A stretch of DNA of 64,000 bases from contig CAJNDS010000378.1 of assembly GCA_905221605.1 (NCBI GenBank), positions 90,683 through 154,682 on the forward strand. Direction: 5' to 3'. Below, piece by piece: positions 45,501-57,395 of the stretch; the stretch's first letter is position 1; every line of letters starts with the position of its first letter. The notes beneath the pieces are model-generated. The model saw only the letters and a program-made list of their open reading frames with translations, was not told the origin of the DNA and ran no database searches. This DNA is from Symbiodinium natans (Eukaryota; Sar; Dinophyceae; Suessiales; Symbiodiniaceae). Made by a program: the position numbers and the translations under genes.

Positions 45501-46739
45501 AAACAGCATCGTCACGAATCCGAGTACCTAACATAAAAAAGCAGACCCCTGGAACAATAAATTGGGGGGCGGTATGGGAGGAACGCGTGGTTCTTGTTCA
45601 TTGTTGTGGCTCGCGGGCACAGCCAAAACACGAAAACCAGCAGCAGCAAAAAAGTCGGTGCACCCCAAACACCTGCGCATCAGTGACTTTCTGTGTTTTT
45701 TGGAACAAAGGCCCGAGCCACCTGCATGCCGAGCATGGTGCAGACACACGAACCTCCCCATCCAGAGGCTCGACGACTCCGCAACACTGCTACCAGTCAG
45801 TACTTGTTAAAAACTCGCCCTGAAAAGAGCGCGGACGTTTACACGGTGGCTATGGGCAACGATATGATTTTGTGCCGAGGGCAGCTTGTTTACTTTTCCT
45901 GCCGACCTCAAAAGCCCACACTTGTCCATGCAATGCTAGGCGAGATGCAACAACAAAAGGCAGCCGTGCTTTCGAGGATTAGGAACTGGGGTTTTGGTCT
46001 TTGGGAATCAGAACCTTCCCATCCCAAACAACTCCATGTTGCCCCCTGGGCCTTATTGTCTAACTGTTGATTATGCTCGCACTCATTGCATCGGGGGGAT
46101 GAGTGTTACTCCACGTCAGCTGATCCGGAGATATTCAGCATCAGTGTCACTTCATGTTGTTGCACATGCCATGGTAGAGCATGTACGATTCTTAACAAAT
46201 AACTGTTGGCGATGCATAGAGTGGTCATTGAAGTCGTGCTGCTCAGATTCGAGTTTAGAGCACAGGCAACTTTGAACAGTATGGAGTAATGAAACTGCCA
46301 AATCTGTGCATTGGACGGCATCGCTCTGTAGGATGAACATTTTGGGCAGCACGGTGCGGTTCTTGGTCAGAATGGTTCACAGGGCACAGAACGAAATGAA
46401 GTGAGAGCTACATGCAGAGCTTGAGGCGGTGGGCCTGTCCACGAGGCGCCTCTCTCTCTCTCTCTCTCTCTCTTTCTCCCTTTCTCTCCGTCTCTCACTC
46501 TCACTCTCTCACTCACTCTTTCTTTTTCTTGTTCTGCACCACTGACAGCGTAATGCCGGGGCGGACACGCGTCCCGCCGCAGGAATGTCACTTGTCCTTC
46601 TTGCGGAAGTGGGCGCCAGCTTGCCTGCGATGCAAGGACGGTGAGCGTCCATTATAAACCGCTACGCAGTCTGATGCTGGATGGCTGAGTAGCATCTCAA
46701 TTTCAGTGCGTATTCTGCTTCAACACGCATCGATGTGCT
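42555..46739. other. no confident gene; scattered coding-like segments
   Basis: Segments with protein-like composition but no recognised family: 43474-43640 (WEGSVTAAGEEQHVQVVDLK), 43976-44098 (VARPGRFSGAYRVLGPSDLG) and 45370-45470 (MQLAGKFSGKHFNYKAGWAA). Splice partners could not be established. Some may belong to the Calx-beta gene. Confidence 0.35.
46449..46516. repeat. (CT)n microsatellite with imperfect continuation
   Basis: About eleven perfect ct units, then ctttctccc, tctcactctcact and similar pyrimidine-rich variants. Confidence 0.9.
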
Positions 46740-46889
46740 ATGCCACCTTCAAAAGGAGCCTTTGGTGCCATTGCAAGGGAGGTTGCGGCCCGAGACATGG
46801 CTGCGCTACAGCAGCTTGAGCTGCCGGCTGGAAGTGGCAAGGAAGCTGCTAGGCTGCTGCATTGTGAAGGTTCAGCGGCAAGGTCCTGA
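46740..46889 (+). CDS. small ORF or first exon, unknown product
   Basis: ATG-initiated frame of 49 residues, MPPSKGAFGAIAREVAARDM followed by AALQQLELPAGSGKEAARLL, to TGA. A GT donor inside (cat t|gtgaagg) would make it a first exon. The Ala/Glu/Leu-rich helical composition differs from the other frames. Unrecognised. Confidence 0.35.
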   Translation: MPPSKGAFGAIAREVAARDMAALQQLELPAGSGKEAARLLHCEGSAARS

Positions 46890-48404
46890 TGCTCACAGGC
46901 TGGGCTTAGAGATGCTTAGAAACTCTTGAACAGCATTGAGCATTTGCACTGCTGATCCATTGTGACTGCCCCATTTGCATGTTTGACTTTCGAATCTTGC
47001 AGGTGCGTCGGGCACACTTCAGGCCAGCACACCGGTTTGGTCAGAATATCCACCTAGGGCCTAGGACCGTCAGCACAGCGTTTGTCGCCAGGGCGCCGTT
47101 CATGAAGAGTGTCAATGAAGTGAGCCAGAGTCAATCCACAACCAGCTGCATAGAATGCAATCGCAGCACCGCGATGCCAATCAGATCTATGACTATTCCG
47201 ACTATTCCCCAAATAGGAGGGAGGCAGGGTCTTGAGTCTTGCACCCTTTGGCCGGGAATGGCAACGACTTCCTACTGCTAAGCAGCGGGGGGTTAGTAGA
47301 TAATGAGCCTGGGACACCTGCGCCGGCAAACCGGCAACGCGTCCAAGTTTTAAAAGAATTGTTGGCGGATCGTGGAAGCGAAGCGCGAGTGCACTTTTGG
47401 TATGGCATGACTGCGCAAGTGAATCCAGGAGTACTGGCGTGAGCTCATCTCAAGGGTCCCGAGCTTGTTGCGAACATTGACTTGGGAGTCCTGTGGAAAG
47501 TGCTTGCCACGCATGCTGTGCGCCATCTGAGTGGCCATGTGTGGCCTGAGTTGTTCAAAGGTGTTCTCCCCGAGATCCGAGGAGTTGTGCTCGGATTTGT
47601 ATCCAATCGCTTTGAGATGCTTTTTAAGTGGATCTTACGTGGATCTTTGTGACCTAGGTTGCGCGAGACGCAACTGAAGGAGCGACTGAACACAGCTCCT
47701 CGCCTGCAGTGGTGATCAAGCAGGGCTCACTTTGTGCAGTGTCAGTGTTGCTCTTCGCCTTGTCAGGCAAGACAGCTGCGCAAGGCTGTAGAGCAACAGT
47801 TTCAGGCTCGATTTCACCACAACGTTTTTGAATGCTCTTGATTCGTCCCTGATACTTGGGGCACAAGCCCAGAACTAAAGCTCCAAAGATTTGCTTGGTG
47901 ATCTGATTTCACGAGCCGACAAGAGCAGCGAGGCAAAGCCAAAGCCAGCCACCAAAGAATGGGCCGGTGAGCTACTCAGAGAAGCTTGTTCAGAGTCACC
48001 TTAGCAACCTTAGCAACGGCTAGTTCATCGGAGCCAGAACACCTCGATCATTACTCACTAGGTACCGGAGTCGCTCAGAAACTGCGCAAGAGGGTGCCTC
48101 GCCCAGATTCGCTGTGAGTATCAGAAGTTGAGAACATCTTCAATCCGGTACGAATCCAAAAGGATCGGGTACAAATAGGAGGCTCAGTTCCGGCATCTCC
48201 AAGGTCGTTGCATCGGAAAATCTCGCTCGTCTACTGGCGCAGCGCATTGAAGGACACGTCCATAAGAGGATCTTGTAGCAACAGCCAAGATGCAGCCAAG
48301 TTGTTCCAATGTGGTAGCATGGGCGAGCCCTTGGTTTACAACGAAGCCTACCGGCATGTCAGCTCAATCCTTTGCTCTGACTGAGAAGAGCATGTACTTC
48401 CCTT
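46890..48404. other. no gene recognised
   Basis: Short ORFs on both strands without motifs; 46979-47281 (+) and 47654-47866 (-) are the longest readable stretches. No repeat found. Confidence 0.45.
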
Positions 48405-49097
48405 TTGCTCAGATTTGTCAGGGGCGAGACAGAGCAGGAGATGCTGCAGGCCAGTCTTGAGGCAAAAAAGGCGAAGGAGGGAAGAAGAGCGGAGGAACGT
48501 GGCTCACCATTGACCACCCAGCACATCGAAGGACACAGGAGCAGTTTCGACACCTCCCGCCGAACGCCTGCAGGTGAGCAACAGCGGCACCCCAGAGGAT
48601 CCCAAGCAGGAGGTCTGAGCAGGAGACAAGCAAGAGTTCTTGCGGGAGCTGCAAGGCCAACCCAAAGCCTCGTCGACAACTCCACCCTGCAAAAGAGGCC
48701 GCCGACAGCCCCTGTGAAGCATGAAGAAGACGCGGGGCCTCACCGCCTCATCCCATTACACGAAAGCAGTCTGGGATGGAATGGCAATGACCACGCACAA
48801 GTGGTCAAACGACGCTGGTGGCAAGTTGCTGAAGACACACTCCATGCAGAGTCCTCTTTGGTCGAAGCTGCCTATCGACATCGACCCCTTGGCCCTGATT
48901 CCAGAAGCCAGGAGATCACCCCTCTGCGAATCACTGGACCAAATCCCGGGACTAAGGGACTTTCCCATCTGCTAGGGCGACAGCACCCTCTTGCGCCACT
49001 CCCCAACGACAATCGGCATGACCATTGTTACATGCGCCGATGTGCCTGCATCATGTGGACGAAGGGCGTCCCGAGCTCTCAAAGGCTCAAATCATGA
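48405..49097 (+). CDS. hypothetical protein segment, unknown
   Basis: Open frame of 230 codons. Its first part follows an acceptor-like ttgctcag and is highly charged and helical (RFVRGETEQEMLQASLEAKK, then AKEGRRAEERG), typical of a coiled-coil exon. The later part is low in pattern and may be intron read-through. No domain recognised. Confidence 0.35.
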   Translation: MLRFVRGETEQEMLQASLEAKKAKEGRRAEERGSPLTTQHIEGHRSSFDTSRRTPAGEQQRHPRGSQAGGLSRRQARVLAGAARPTQSLVDNSTLQKRPPTAPVKHEEDAGPHRLIPLHESSLGWNGNDHAQVVKRRWWQVAEDTLHAESSLVEAAYRHRPLGPDSRSQEITPLRITGPNPGTKGLSHLLGRQHPLAPLPNDNRHDHCYMRRCACIMWTKGVPSSQRLKS

Positions 49098-50246
49098 GTG
49101 GATTACGTTGCTTTCTGGCAACTGTGATTGCTCTTGGGTGCAGGCACACTGTACTTCACATTCATTTGCACAGGAGGTTCCCTCATCAAGGGTCACATTC
49201 TACTGGTACACATCAAGTTGTGACCCTTGCAATCCAGCATTTACTCGCAACAGTGCCAGAGACACTCGCCACGCAGACAGTGTATGCGCAGTTTCTATGA
49301 TGTTCAATTTGAGGGGCCTGGGCGTTCCCTCGGCACACGGTGCGCGCCTTTGGGTCGCCTTGTGTGTATCCTTTGTGCATGGAGCTTCGCTCCCTCGGCA
49401 CTGGCCGCCCTAGCTACTCTTTGCGTCTGCCGATTACTTGCTGTGTTCTTTGGTGCATACAAGCTTTATCCATGATCACGGGCCAGGTCTCTCCGATTCT
49501 TGGTTTTGAATTATGTACCCTAGCATTCTACATTGTGACCTGTTTGCACTATCTAGTTTTTCCCCCACCTGAACTCTGGGACAGAGGGAGGCGATGACGC
49601 TTGCGGAGCCCCCTGAGATGTTGAGAGGGACGTGGGAGGTAGGCCACCTCACTCACACAGGTCTTTCTGGAGACAAGCCGTGTAAGCCTGGTGCACTGCC
49701 TCACACTGCAAAAAACCAGACGAGGAGCCAACATTCGTCAAGGTGAGCAAGTCCTCCTGGCGGACAGATGTGCGGATACCGGCGCAGTGTCTTGCAGCTC
49801 ACCTGGGCGATAACGGGGCTTCGACCGATATCAAGAACTTGGTGCTGGACATGAGGGCGCGGGAGCGCAACCTTGCAAAGGGCCATGCCCAAGCGCAGCA
49901 CGTGGAAGTTTGCCAGCCCTGCCTGCTTCCTGACATCGTGGCAGCGATGGACGACTTCGTCAGTAGATCTTGGCGAACACAACGGCCGGCGTCACTGGCA
50001 AGACATAGGCGCGAGGCGCTCAAGCCAAAGCTGCCCCAACGCTGTGAGGACCTCCGAGCCTTGTAGCGTACTAGTAGCATAATGCTTGGTGTACAATCAC
50101 CAACAACCACGCTTTGCCAACAGAGCCACGCTGCGGGCGGATCCGTGGAATGGCTTCGCTGGGTCCGTGGCCGTCCCCATCTCCCTTTGACGAAGAACCT
50201 ACGGAAAACTTACTCGTCCCATCTCCAGTGGCCGCAACTCTTCGTC
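49098..50246. other. no gene recognised
   Basis: Two adjacent + strand ORFs (49743-50066, 50082-50426) overlap - strand ORFs. Only the segment beginning at 50247 looks like a real coding start. Confidence 0.4.
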
Positions 50247-50390
50247 ATGTCCTCCAGTCTCACTGAGACCCAAGCCGAGGAGACCCGAGCCAAGGTCATG
50301 CCGAAGCCCAAAAAGAGGCCCTTGAAGCCCAAGAAGCGCCCCTCCGCCATGGCTAAGGCGAGGCTTCTGCGGAGATTCGCAGCCGACATC
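50247..50390 (+). CDS. short very basic protein, first exon
   Basis: ATG followed by exactly 48 codons to a strong donor (gacatc|gtgag). It reads MSSSLTETQAEETRAKVMPK, then KKRPLKPKKRPSAMAKARLL, then RRFAADI. The Lys/Arg/Pro-rich core (about 17 basic residues in 48) suggests a nucleic-acid or acidic-partner binding protein. It superficially resembles N-termini of dinoflagellate nuclear basic proteins, but I cannot assign it to DVNP, HCc or histone families. The next exon probably follows ctgcatgcag at about 50452; its frame is unclear. Confidence 0.45.
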
Positions 50391-52074
50391 GTGAGATGCC
50401 CTTTGCATGTTGCAGAGAGATTTTGACAAACATGTCTCACTGCTGCATGCAGTCCAGAGCACTTCAACTGCAAGAGCACTGTGACGGCCGCAAAAAAAAA
50501 CTCAGTAATAAGACGGAAGACCACGCCGAGAGAACCTCCCCAAGTCTAAACCTGAGACTATGTGCAGAGGAACGGAGCTGCTGATAAGAAGAGCCGGGGC
50601 CTTCAGCGCCGTGAGGTGATAGCATGGGGCTACCAGGCTACCAGAACCAAAAGACAGCTTCACTGCCCAGGTGAATCTGACTTTCTCCCTTCTGACACGG
50701 GAGCAGGAGTCGCGGGGATCCCAGAAGAGAGTCAGGCAGTTGCAGACATCTCGGCTAAGCGGTCCTGCGGAAAGCCATACGGCGCCGAGTGATCTGCACA
50801 GGTTGAAACCTCCCATGGAGGTTTGCGAAAGGAGGCGCCAGATTCGAGCCCAAACAACTCGGTGTCTCCTGAAAAGTGAAGAGTGTTCAAGAAGTCTGTC
50901 GTGCCTGGTAGGCTTCTGCTTCGGAGCCAGCGTCCGGAAGACGAGAATGTTGAGGCACGTTGGCACATTCGGTGCTTCGGCTACCTGAGGCAACGTTGAA
51001 TCACAGCGATACAAGGATGACTTCCAGCTGGCATTGGAGCGCGAAAAGCCCTTTCTTCAGTCTTCAGTTGCCCAGATGTTGATCAAAAATGCTTTCACAC
51101 TCCAAAACACCACGCACGGCCGAGTGTAGGCGCATGCTCTCATCCAGCTGCAAGCACCTCGGCCCGGCCCCCATGGACCTGGGAGTACACCTGGGAGCAC
51201 ATGTGGGAGCACATGTGGGCATATCAGGGCATTGCACGTTGCCGACGTTGCCATCACCGTAGGCAGCTACATCGACGCCGGCGAGAAGTTGCAAGAAGCT
51301 CTGATGGTGCCTTGCTTGTCATGTTGTGGCAGCCCTTGATCTTCAAGAACTTTGGCACGCGGCAAACTCCATGAATTTAGCAGGCGGCGAAGGACGAGCT
51401 GGTGGAGGATATGCAGTTCAAAAAGTATGCACTTCGCCGGCGCCCTTGAATGTTCCTATCTAGGAAGCTCAGATATGCGGCAAAACAAGCAACTGCATCC
51501 GTGGTTAACTCTTGGTCCCGGATCCCTTGCCGTGGGATTCGTGGGACTGCGCATCATGGCAGTTGCTGCCGCTGCGTGTTGCTACAAAGTCTCCCACTTC
51601 AGCGTTGCGCCGCAGGCTTAGAGAAGTCTGCGCTGCAATTTGACCCTTTCCATGGACGAGATCGGGCTTGCGTCTTGCGGCACCCTCGAGCTGTGCTCGC
51701 TTTTTTGCCTTTGGCATTCTTTACTCTTACTGATCTGACATTGTAAAGGCCGATGGTCGCCGAAAGCAACAAGGCCGGAGCCAAGTCGGGCACTTGGTGC
51801 CACGTGAAAGCGTTTTGAGAAGCCACTTGGTGCTCCATTGTCGGGCGCGAGCTCCTCACGCAAAAGCACGTGTGACAATTGGGATCAAGCCGGGCAGCAA
51901 GCAGGCAACAGGCAAGCAGACAATCTTTGTGTCGAAAAGTGTACTTGGCAGCTTTAGCTTTCTTGTCTTTACTTCTATGATGGAATATGGAAGGGAGGTA
52001 TAGAAGCACACATCCGTCAAAACTCAGCCTCAGAAAGAAAGACTTACGGCACATTGCACATTGGCTCGGGAGCC
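50391..52074. other. no confident gene
   Basis: Contains a short tandem repeat of cctgggagcacatgtg-type units at 51178-51219. ORFs on both strands (50502-51014, 51599-52054, both -) have no motif. Confidence 0.4.
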
Positions 52075-52480
52075 ATGGATGAAAAGGCTGACACTGACAC
52101 CGGTCAGGAAGCTGCTAGCTGCCAGGAGGCACAGCAGGCCCAACCATTCCCAACGAACTCTTCTGGCATTTCTGCATCGTGATATTCCTCACGGCTCAGC
52201 CACCTGCGCTTGAATTCGACCAGATTGACCTTGCAGGAGGTGGCTACCAGTGCGGCTCCTGCTAAGGGCAAAGGCAGGTACACATCTCTTGGCCCTGGAC
52301 AATTTGAAGAGTTGAAGATAGTTGAAGTCTGCATTGGCTTCGAGCACTGAAGCCTGACAGGTAAGGGCAAAGGTCCACCCGTGCCGAAGCCCAAGCCCAA
52401 AGTGGAGGCCGCCAAGTTGGAGGTGCATGCAGTTGCGGCTTCGCTAAATGTTCTCAGCAGGTCACAGGCCGCGAAGTGTC
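52075..52480 (+). CDS. Lys/Gly/Pro-rich low-complexity protein, 5' exons (tentative)
   Basis: An ATG frame at 52075-52182 reads MDEKADTDTGQEAASCQEAQ and runs to TGA unless spliced. Exon 52237-52273 (EVATSAAPAKGK) joins through a GC-AG intron (52274-52360) in frame to 52361 onward: GKGKGPPVPKPKPKVEAAKL, then EVHAVAASLNVLSR. The junction reconstructs a continuous KGKGKGKG run, which supports the splice. Proline-rich KGK/PKPK stretches occur in actin regulators and nuclear proteins, but no folded domain is visible. Confidence 0.35.
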
Positions 52481-54049
52481 TCATCATGATGTCACATATG
52501 ATGTCACATGTGGCGTGAAGTGGCATAAAGGGGGCCCCTTGCCGCGGCCAAGGTGGACCTGGCTCCCCGGTTTGTTCTGGAGCGGCCACCAAATTCGGAC
52601 AAGGGCGGGGTGTCTTGCCAAGCACATCCAAACACAGATCTGGCGCAAGCATTTCAAATTTCTCACAAAGTCATTGCATATTTTTCAAAATCCCCCGGAT
52701 GGGCGAAGCCCCACATAATCCCCCCTCGACGCGACGCACCACTTCAGCGGATCGCGACGCTGGAGCAAGCACTTGCTTCTGCATTTTGATGCGCATAGAC
52801 TAATGGACCTGGAGGATTGCAGTGCACTTGGGCACTACGTCGCTAAGAGCCAGCATTTGCTGCGGGAATCACAGTTTTGGCTTTGGCTTTAGAGATATGC
52901 AGTCGCTTGCACTTGTTACATCACTGTCACCTGTGGATATAACGGGTGGCCGCGAAGTGCCGCGCATTGCTCAATGATCTGTCAGCCTGAGGCCGCAGCC
53001 TCAAGCTAATTTGAGCCAATCAAAAACGCTTCGTGCACTCTTCCGGACTCTTCCCATGTGCCACGCGCTGCTTCTGCTAGCTTTTCTCAAGCAACCTGGA
53101 ACCTCAGGCCGCCTCAGAGCCCCGAGCAGAATTGCAGAGCTCTGACTCCAGGTGATCAGGTTCTCAGACAACCGGTCTCAGCTCTTCTTCTTGGTCCGCC
53201 AACTTACTGACAGCGGACGACAGGAGGCGAGCCGGGTGTTGCAAAGCGCTTCAGCGGAGCCCTCTCTCTCCCCCACATTCCCCGTGCACAAAGTGTGATG
53301 ACATGACACAGATTTCATGTGTTTTCTTGTTTGTGCCCTTATGAGCCCTTATGTGCTTGAAGGGTATCCGCGTCGATCAAGCACTGCGCCACTTGGGCCG
53401 CCTCCGTGCTCTGAGATACGAATGTGACAACTACAATGCGGCCTCTCGGCCAGCGGATGCACAGCGCTTTGGCCGCAAACCCTCCGGGGACATCCCAGCA
53501 CGCAGAGCACGCAGAGCACGCAGTTGGAAGATGTTCAACTTGCTCAAAGTCTCCAGGCGCTTCTTGGAGTTCTGTTCCTCCTGCGGCTGGGGCCTCAGTT
53601 GCAAACTGCACTGACTAAAAAATCAAAGACATCACAATTTGTTGGCGACATGATATGTACAGCCATCTGAGGCACTCAAGCGGGAGACCGCCCAGTTTGT
53701 CTAGATGGCTTGGACGAGCTGATCACAACCTTGGAGGGTGAGATTGAGGATTTGGAGAGTTTGAGGGAAGAGATCAACACAGGCGCGCTAGTGGAGGAAC
53801 TTACGTGCTGACGTGCTTTCATGACCCTGTCTCAAGCGCCATTCACAGCCTGACAGCAGACTCTGCGAAAGACCAGGCCACGTGCAATTCACAGCCTTGG
53901 CAGAGGTCTTCACTCCAGGCAAGAAGGCCGGCACACCTGTAATGAGGATCCTTTATAGTACGGAGAGAATGCCGGCAGTGCAAGGAAAATACTCGGCTGC
54001 ATGACTTCTGAATTGATTGCTGTGAGCACGTTGCCGCTCAACGCTGGAG
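52481..54049. other. no confident gene
   Basis: An acidic coiled-coil-like segment at about 53704-53757 (DGLDELITTLEGEIEDLES) may be an exon upstream of the AAA gene. A three-copy cgcagagca repeat lies at 53498-53524. The rest shows nothing recognisable. Confidence 0.4.
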
Positions 54050-56911
54050 GTCTTCATGCAAGTGGATGGGTTGAGCGAACCCGTTGGCATGACAGTACTA
54101 CAGAGCTGGTATCAGGTGCAGCAAACCTTGTTTGGACCAGAGAAATCCTTCCACATGGAGCTGGAATTCTTGGCACACTTGGGATCCAGCTTTGCCCTCG
54201 TCAATTTTCAAGAGGTCATGTCTGCTTTCAAGGGCATCCGAAGGTTGGATTCCCTCTTCTACGAGACAGTGACCCCCAAGATGCTGGAGAGGCTACATCA
54301 GCGTGGGGCGAAGTACCGAGAAGCTGCAACAAGCTCGCCGTACGTGCAATATGCGCGTGGGTCCTTTTTTGCCCATGGGCGTGCAAAGCATGCGACTCTC
54401 TCAGGGGGCCGTGTCATGTTAGACACTCGGCGTGGCCATGAGTATGGCCATCACGCTGCTCGTGGGGGCGACAACTGTTCCATGGCTCTCCAGCAAGCCA
54501 TGCGAACCTTCAAGCTGCAGCAGAAACATGGCACTGAGGGCCTCCGATTGATTCAGGAGCCTCGGGAGTGCGAGCTCTGGATGGCATGGCCAGCAATGGT
54601 GGGGTTTTCCTTCACTGCAAAATGTTGGGGACAGGTGCTGGTGGCAGACACCTCTCCCATCCAATTTAGGGCCCATGCGTTCGAACAACTTGTTCTGCCC
54701 GACGACATGAAGGAGATCATCAAGCCAGGTGCTTAGCTCAAGCTGGACACCCCTTGCGGGCGTCAAGCGCAACTCCATTTCGGCTTCAATGTTAATGTTG
54801 CTTAACCAGCATCCCACACGATTAGTCCTTTCCCCAGACTAAGAATCTTGCGCAAGTCAGTGGATGGAAGAATCAGGGAGCAGCCCCAACCAGTGTTCGA
54901 ATGAGAACTCCCCAGGTCTGCAGTGCGGCATGCCGGCACCAGCGGATTGGATTTCATTGAGGGCAAGGTGTGGTTGACCTGAGTGCTTTCGGATCCGGCG
55001 CTGTTCGAATTCCTAGACTGGCAGCTGGGTCACCGTCGTACTTTAAATCTTCCACATTTGATAAAGACAGCATCTTCCAAAATGCCTTGATAACTATTCA
55101 GGTGATAGTCACGAAAGCTACCCTTCGAGGGAGGGTGGTAGTTGGAGTTGCCTGGGGAGTTGCCTAGGACAAGACGCATTGCATTCTGCGTGTGATTTGG
55201 CGACTGTCCCTCCATGACAGGGAGACAACACCATCTTTTTGCTGTATGGCCCGCCTGGCTGTGGCAAAACGCTTACTGCCGAAGCAATCGCTGAAATGCT
55301 TCACATGCCTCTGTATGCGCCTTGACAATGAGTCTATTTGACGGCATCGGGCCTTTCACTCAGAAGCTGCCGGCACTACTCAGGTGGTGACTGCCGGCGA
55401 TTTAGGCATCAACGCGCAGGAAGTGGAGCAGAACCTTTCACAGGTGCAGAGATCGCACACAGACGGTGGGTTCTGCGTCCACAGTTGCAGGGCTCGAGGT
55501 CCATAGTGCGAAAGCAAAGGCAACAGTTCACGCGTCCTACACCTGTGCAATTGCAGGTCCTACACCTGTGCAGCGAATGGAATGCTCTGACCCTCATTGA
55601 TGAGGCTGCCGCTGGTCTCCGTACTTTGATGACAGTGCAACAGCCACTTCTTCAAGCTGTCCCCAGTTGAAGGTTGTAACCCTGTAGCTGCTCCAAGGTT
55701 CTTCACATCTCAGGCTTAAGCAAGTTCATATTCGAGAAGATATCGGCAATCAGTTGAAGAATGGACACCAGCATTCGCGGAAATAGGAATGCTGAGCTCA
55801 GGATATCTTCCTTGAAGCACGTTCCTCTTCTGAGCTGCAGCGAAACGCTCTGGTGTGCGTCATGCTCCGGCTGCTGGAATACCATCAAGGACCGGAGAAG
55901 ATCATAGGCGCGCCAAGAGGCTGTCATTTGCTTCTCCTGATCGTTTTCCGGTTTTGCTTTGCCCACCCTGCCCATTCCTTCTGACTCATCTCGCATCGCC
56001 CGTCACTCTTGCGCCAGCCGTTTTGTCAAATGCCGGCCGCCTGTTCCCAACTGACCTCGCCGACTCGCTGATGCTGCTGATGTGACGCCCCATGACCCTT
56101 TTGATTAAAAATGTAAACCAGCGGCCTTGGGGCTTACGGTGTAAGGCTGCACTGGGTTTGACAGTTTGACATACAACTCGGGCCTGGGCATTAGGTCATT
56201 AGGCTGTGGGGGAACAGCGCCAGTCAGTGTGATCTCCAAGGGTCCTCATGTCTTGAGATGCTCAACGGCACAGAGACGACTCCATCTGGCTGTTTCTTTA
56301 AGTCTTTGGGCTTCGTTTTGCCGGTGGCACGTGGCACATGGCACTCTTTACGTGCATACTTTCCTTCACCTCGGGGTCCTTGCCACATCACACAAGAACC
56401 TGCCATTCCCCCATCTCGCCGCAACTCTGGTGAGCGAGAGAGACTCACGCGCGAGCCGTTGACCTGGAACTCGCCGGTTGAACGACAGTTTAACAAAGAT
56501 TGAACAAGCCAAACATGTCAGCTTTGCTGTTGCTGTTGGACCCCTGCGCTTTCCGATTGATTCACAAAAGCAGCATCACTACGGTACCAAAAGACAGACC
56601 TCTGCTGCTCTTCAGGAATTCTCTTCCTGACATCAAACAGGGCCAGCAACATTGATCCTGCCGTCCGCTGCCTGACCTTGCGCCAGATGTGAGCTGTTGT
56701 TGAATGTCTGCCTTGATACGTGTCCGCACGTGAGCGGCTGAGTCATGAGCTGCATGTACAATAGATTGAACAGCAGTCCCAGGTCAGGTCCCGCATCACC
56801 GTGGCTTTGCATTATGAGCCATTGAGCCGGCAAGGGCGCGAGGCTGTTTGGAGCAGCTTGCTGCAGCACCTTGGCAAGCATGACCTGGGATGCACCTTGG
56901 CAAGAGTCTAA
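54050..56911 (+). CDS. AAA+ ATPase with preceding family-specific domain
   Basis: Eight exons: 54050-54728, 54924-54967, 55221-55316, 55384-55443, 55557-55607, 55802-55889, 56616-56662, and 56783 onward (open to TAA at 56911). Every junction keeps frame. Exon 1 holds the region that precedes AAA in this family (GGRVMLD...GFSFTAKCWGQVLV...FEQLVLPDDMKEIIKP). Then LDFIEGK-GDNTIFLLYGPPGCGKTLT (Walker A), VVTAGDLGINAQEVEQNL, WNALTLIDEA (Walker B), DIFLEARSSSELQRNALVCV, GILFLTSNRASNIDP (sensor 1) and VRSRITVALHYEPLSRQGRE (second-region Arg finger area). Donors are GT, GT, GC, GT, GC, GA, GT. Likely an oligomeric ATP-driven remodelling enzyme; substrate unknown. The start codon may lie upstream; a C-terminal exon may lie near 57140-57250 (EKLNGDLIERAVSVV). 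Confidence 0.92.
55536..55571. repeat. direct repeat across a splice acceptor
   Basis: gtcctacacctgtgca occurs twice, separated by attgcag. The second copy is the first coding bases of an AAA exon; the first copy is the intron end. Confidence 0.85.
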
Positions 56912-57395
56912 GAGGCATGCGCCACTTCTGAGGAGAATCCCACATTCCCAAGCAGATGCGTCGAAGCTCGCGCGCCATGCCCTCAACGGTCGGCAGATCA
57001 AGAGTCCCTCGGCTTGATTTCTGACATCAGACCACTATATCCTATATCTACAGATCACCTTCTTATATGCTGTTCTAGGATGAGTCGAATGACTCGAATG
57101 AACAGCTTGCCTCACCTTGAGAAGGCTGCCTGTTGCTTGGGAATTCTTTGGCTGCGGAGCGTGGCGAGAAGCTGAATGGAGACTTGATTGAGCGCGCAGT
57201 GTCTGTGGTCGCGGATCAGACTGGCGAAGGTTGCTTGGAGTCATGGAAAATCTAGTTGTAGTCCCTAGCATCATAAACGTGTGTGTGTCACAATCCCAGA
57301 CAGCATTCATGTCCTAAGCATAGACATGCGATTCTCGGCAGGGTTCGGTCCGTTCAGTGTAGCACTGGGTCCTGCTGTCAGGTGGCGCAGAAGAC
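56912..57395. other. no confident gene; possible last AAA exon
   Basis: The frame at about 57140-57253 reads AAERGEKLNGDLIERAVSVV before a TAG. The LNGxxIxxAV pattern vaguely resembles the AAA C-terminal helix, but I could not connect it by splicing. Confidence 0.3.

Noticed and set aside
46561-46640. DnaJ-type zinc-finger exon (NVTCPSCGSGRQLACD)
   Set aside because: Only one CxxCGxG unit; the family needs four, and no partner exon was found.
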